A DNA stretch of 7,765 bases, from positions 1 to 7,765 of the forward strand of contig CANMHZ010000049.1 of NCBI GenBank assembly GCA_947497635.1, read 5' to 3'. Source of the DNA: Helicobacteraceae bacterium (GTDB lineage: Bacteria; Campylobacterota; Campylobacteria; Campylobacterales; Sulfurimonadaceae). The first letter of the stretch is position 1; every line of letters begins with the position of its first letter. Under the pieces are notes generated by a model. The model was not told where the DNA came from and did not search any database. It worked only from the letters and a program-made list of their open reading frames with translations. This document shows, one piece after another, positions 6,179 through 7,765 of this stretch. Both the position numbers and the translations under genes were made by a program.

Positions 6179-7410
6179 AACTCTCCGCTAATGCTTGCAA
6201 AATGGTCAAAAAGAGTTGGTTGTGCCGTTGGAAGCGGTTTTGGCAACGCTAAAAGTTTTGATTCGAGTGATTCGTAGTTCATAAGCATTTTTTCAGGCTG
6301 TTTGCCACCTACTGTGATGAAATAACGTGCCGATTTAAGTGAAATTTTCATGGCAATAAGATCATTGGTCGAAAGCTGTTTTTGACGACGAGCACGAAGA
6401 ATTTTTTGAACACTTCGTGCTCCAAATCCCGGAATACGAAGCAATGTCTCTTTTTCGGCACGGTTGATCTCGATGGGGAAATAGTGAAGATTACGCAATG
6501 CCCATGCGAGTTTGGGATCAAACCGTTCGTCTAAATAGGGATGTTCTTCATTGACGATCTCATCGACTTTAAAATCGTAAAAACGCAGCAGCCAATCGGC
6601 CTGATACAAACGGTGCTCTCGTAAAAGGGGAGGGGGAACGGTTAGGGCCGGGAGATTTTTATCGTTATTGACGGGAATATATGCTGAGTAATAGACCCGT
6701 TTTAGCATCGCTTTGGAGTAGAGAGAATCACTCAGGCGCATAATCTCGAAATCGCTTTCTGGGGTTGCTCCTATAATCATCTGTGTACTCATACCGATAG
6801 GACGTTTACCGTTTTCGAGGGCGTAATTTTTGGCTTGCAGGAGGGGGAGAAAAACTTTTTCTTTGGTTTTTTCAGGGGCTAAGAGCTGAAGACTTTTAGA
6901 GCTGGGAAGTTCGATGTTGGAGCTGACCCGATCAGCAAGGAGTGAGGTAGCAATAATAAGCTCTTGAGCCGCTCCCGGAATGAGTTTGACATGAATGTAA
7001 CCGTTAAAGTGGTACTCGTGTCGCAGGAGTTGGAGTGTCTTGAGCAACAAACTCATAGTATGGTCTTCGTTGCTGATGATACCGGAGCTTAAAAAAAGTC
7101 CTTCGATGTAGTTGCGTTTGTAAAAATTTATGGTGAGTTCTGCCACTTCACGTGGCGTAAAAGCAGCGCGCGGTCGATCATTGCTGATGCGGTTGATGCA
7201 GTAGGAACAATCGTAAATGCAGTAGTTGGTGAGTAAGATTTTAAGCAACGAAATACAGCGTCCGTCGGCGGAATACGCATGGCATACGCCACTTGTCCCC
7301 GTTGCGCCCAACCCTCCGTAGCTCTCTTCGCGTGTTGAGCCTGAAGAGGAACAGGAAACATCGTATTTTGCGGATTCTGTAAGAATGGTTAGTTTTTCAT
7401 CGATAGTCAT
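6175..7410 (-). CDS. Radical SAM protein, putative DNA modification/repair type (TIGR03916-like)
   Basis: The 411-residue protein matches the length and sequence style of the family known as the putative DNA modification/repair radical SAM protein linked to uracil-DNA glycosylase. The [4Fe-4S] binding motif is CxxxCxxC at C64, C68 and C71 (NYCIYDCSYC). It is preceded by conserved-looking GGLGATGTSGVCHAYSADGR (32-51) and by three more cysteines, C20, C43 and C52. The TIM-barrel region runs to about residue 250. A helix-hairpin-helix, LLRIPGFGARSVQKILRAR, lies at 323-341 and suggests DNA binding. Near the C-terminus a Pro-rich linker leads to QPTLF (397-401), a candidate sliding-clamp motif. 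It would use S-adenosylmethionine to make a 5'-deoxyadenosyl radical; the substrate is unknown. It is the first gene of a two-gene unit with the DUF4130 gene (4-bp overlap) and sits 126 bp behind nrdB on the same strand. No strong ribosome-binding site is seen before the ATG. Confidence 0.9.
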   Translation of the reverse strand: MTIDEKLTILTESAKYDVSCSSSGSTREESYGGLGATGTSGVCHAYSADGRCISLLKILLTNYCIYDCSYCINRISNDRPRAAFTPREVAELTINFYKRNYIEGLFLSSGIISNEDHTMSLLLKTLQLLRHEYHFNGYIHVKLIPGAAQELIIATSLLADRVSSNIELPSSKSLQLLAPEKTKEKVFLPLLQAKNYALENGKRPIGMSTQMIIGATPESDFEIMRLSDSLYSKAMLKRVYYSAYIPVNNDKNLPALTVPPPLLREHRLYQADWLLRFYDFKVDEIVNEEHPYLDERFDPKLAWALRNLHYFPIEINRAEKETLLRIPGFGARSVQKILRARRQKQLSTNDLIAMKISLKSARYFITVGGKQPEKMLMNYESLESKLLALPKPLPTAQPTLFDHFASISGEL

Positions 7411-7465
7411 ACTGGCACTTTACTTGAAAAGAAACACAAGATGAAAAAAAATGTCATTTTGAAAT

Positions 7466-7471
7466 ACTATA
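7466..7471 (-). promoter_or_regulatory. Possible -10 element upstream of the radical SAM gene
   Basis: On the - strand AGCTATAGTATT contains TATAGT (5 of 6 to consensus) in the AGCTATAxT context typical of Campylobacterota promoters, 55 bases before the ATG at 7410. No -35 box is seen. Read-through from nrdB is the alternative source of transcription. Confidence 0.25.
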
Positions 7472-7529
7472 GCTTTCGAATCGGTTCAGCTGAGGGTTTA
7501 CCGAAATAATATCCTTTTGCATCTCTCCT
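7467..7529 (-). pseudogene. Possible C-terminal remnant of an EAL-domain gene
   Basis: In the spacer between nrdB and the radical SAM gene, one - strand frame reads RDAKGYYFGKPSAEPIRKL and then TAG; it has no start codon and is closed upstream by a TAA at 7530-7532. GYYFGKP is a hallmark of the last strand and loop of EAL phosphodiesterase domains (usually QGYxFGKP or SKP), and such domains end about 10-20 residues later, as here. The glutamine before GYY is lysine in this copy. It may be the tail of a deleted c-di-GMP gene, but 19 residues are little evidence and chance cannot be excluded. Confidence 0.35.
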
Positions 7530-7536
7530 TTATTCT

Positions 7537-7764
7537 TTAGAAATCATCGAAACTAAGGCTTCCTTTGGAATAGTTGGTAACGGTTCCCTCAAAAAAGTTG
7601 GTTTTTTGATCATTGAACTTGGAAAAATCATCAACCCATTTAATCGGATTGGGGACATTATAAAGTTTTTTGAGTCCCACAGCGTGAAGACGTTCATCGG
7701 CTAAGTATCGGATATATTGGGCAACAATTTCGTTAGTAAGACCTAATATCTGTCCTTGGGTGAT
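7537..7764 (-). CDS. nrdB: Ribonucleoside-diphosphate reductase beta subunit, C-terminal part (partial)
   Basis: The last 75 codons of a - strand gene enter from the right edge and end at TAA. Class I ribonucleotide reductase makes dNTPs; the beta subunit holds the metal-radical cofactor and passes the radical to the alpha subunit. The visible part aligns by eye with the end of E. coli NrdB: helix LTNEIVAQYIRYLADERLHA (residues 9-28, against LNKDILNQYVEYITNIRMQA), NPIKWVDDF (39-47, against NPIPWI), then a flexible acidic tail containing VTNYSKG (62-68, against VSSYLVG). Y65 thus corresponds to Y356, the radical-transfer tyrosine. The tail, ending SFDDF, would bind the alpha subunit. The radical-harbouring and metal residues lie outside the window, so subclass Ia, Ic or other cannot be told. 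It is in the same direction as the radical SAM gene. Confidence 0.9.
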   Translation of the reverse strand: MTQGQILGLTNEIVAQYIRYLADERLHAVGLKKLYNVPNPIKWVDDFSKFNDQKTNFFEGTVTNYSKGSLSFDDF

Positions 7765-7765
7765 G

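Noticed and set aside
7128..7361. 77-codon second - strand frame inside the radical SAM gene
   Set aside because: It is a +1 shadow of the segment encoding the conserved cysteine motif; no own ribosome-binding site or domain.
7448..7463. AAAATGTCATTTT inverted repeat with an A/T run as terminator of nrdB
   Set aside because: A 6-bp AT-only stem with almost no loop is not stable enough to terminate transcription.
7441..7509. 22-codon + strand ORF starting MKKNVILKYY
   Set aside because: It is short, opposite to the flanking genes, has only a weak ribosome-binding site, and overlaps the EAL-like remnant frame; no family resemblance.

Overview
The window looks like chromosomal DNA from a Campylobacterota (former Epsilonproteobacteria) bacterium, possibly related to Sulfuricurvum or Sulfurimonas. 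This is inferred from moderately AT-rich DNA, TAAAAT/TACAAT-type -10 elements with poor -35 boxes, a nitrogenase gene, an MdaB-type quinone reductase similar to those of the group, and a large cytosolic GGDEF-EAL sensor. The species is not proven. No rRNA, tRNA, CRISPR array or insertion sequence is visible, and no stretch over 300 bases lacks a gene.

Left part (1-636): the C-terminal 144 codons of nifK (nitrogenase MoFe protein beta chain) on the + strand. A perfect 6-bp hairpin follows 4 bases after the stop, and then a 28-codon ORF with a good ribosome-binding site. No further nif gene follows, so the nif transcription unit seems to end here.

Redox module (626-1917): a flavodoxin-fold quinone reductase (MdaB type, - strand) is divergent from an HxlR-family regulator (+ strand), which is followed after 10 bases by a two-helix DUF2798 membrane protein. 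The 103-bp divergent spacer holds a recognisable mdaB promoter and two near-identical palindromic half-repeats 19 bp apart, the probable HxlR operators. This resembles a quinone/electrophile-responsive switch.

Signalling gene (1978-5382): a 1134-residue soluble protein with four CBS motifs, PAS, GAF, PAS, GGDEF and EAL. Both c-di-GMP domains have complete catalytic motifs, so it may both make and degrade c-di-GMP under control of bound nucleotide and PAS/GAF ligands.

Right part (5438-7764, all - strand): nrdB (class I ribonucleotide reductase small subunit, only its C-terminal 75 codons), a 126-bp spacer that may hold the tail of a lost EAL-domain gene, a radical SAM protein of the putative DNA modification/repair type (TIGR03916-like) and its usual partner, a DUF4130/TIGR03915-like protein. 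The last two overlap by 4 bp and must be translationally coupled. The usual third partner, a UdgX-like uracil-DNA glycosylase, is neither fused nor adjacent. The radical SAM protein also carries a helix-hairpin-helix and a QPTLF peptide near its C-terminus that looks like a sliding-clamp binding motif. This pair is the least understood system in the window.
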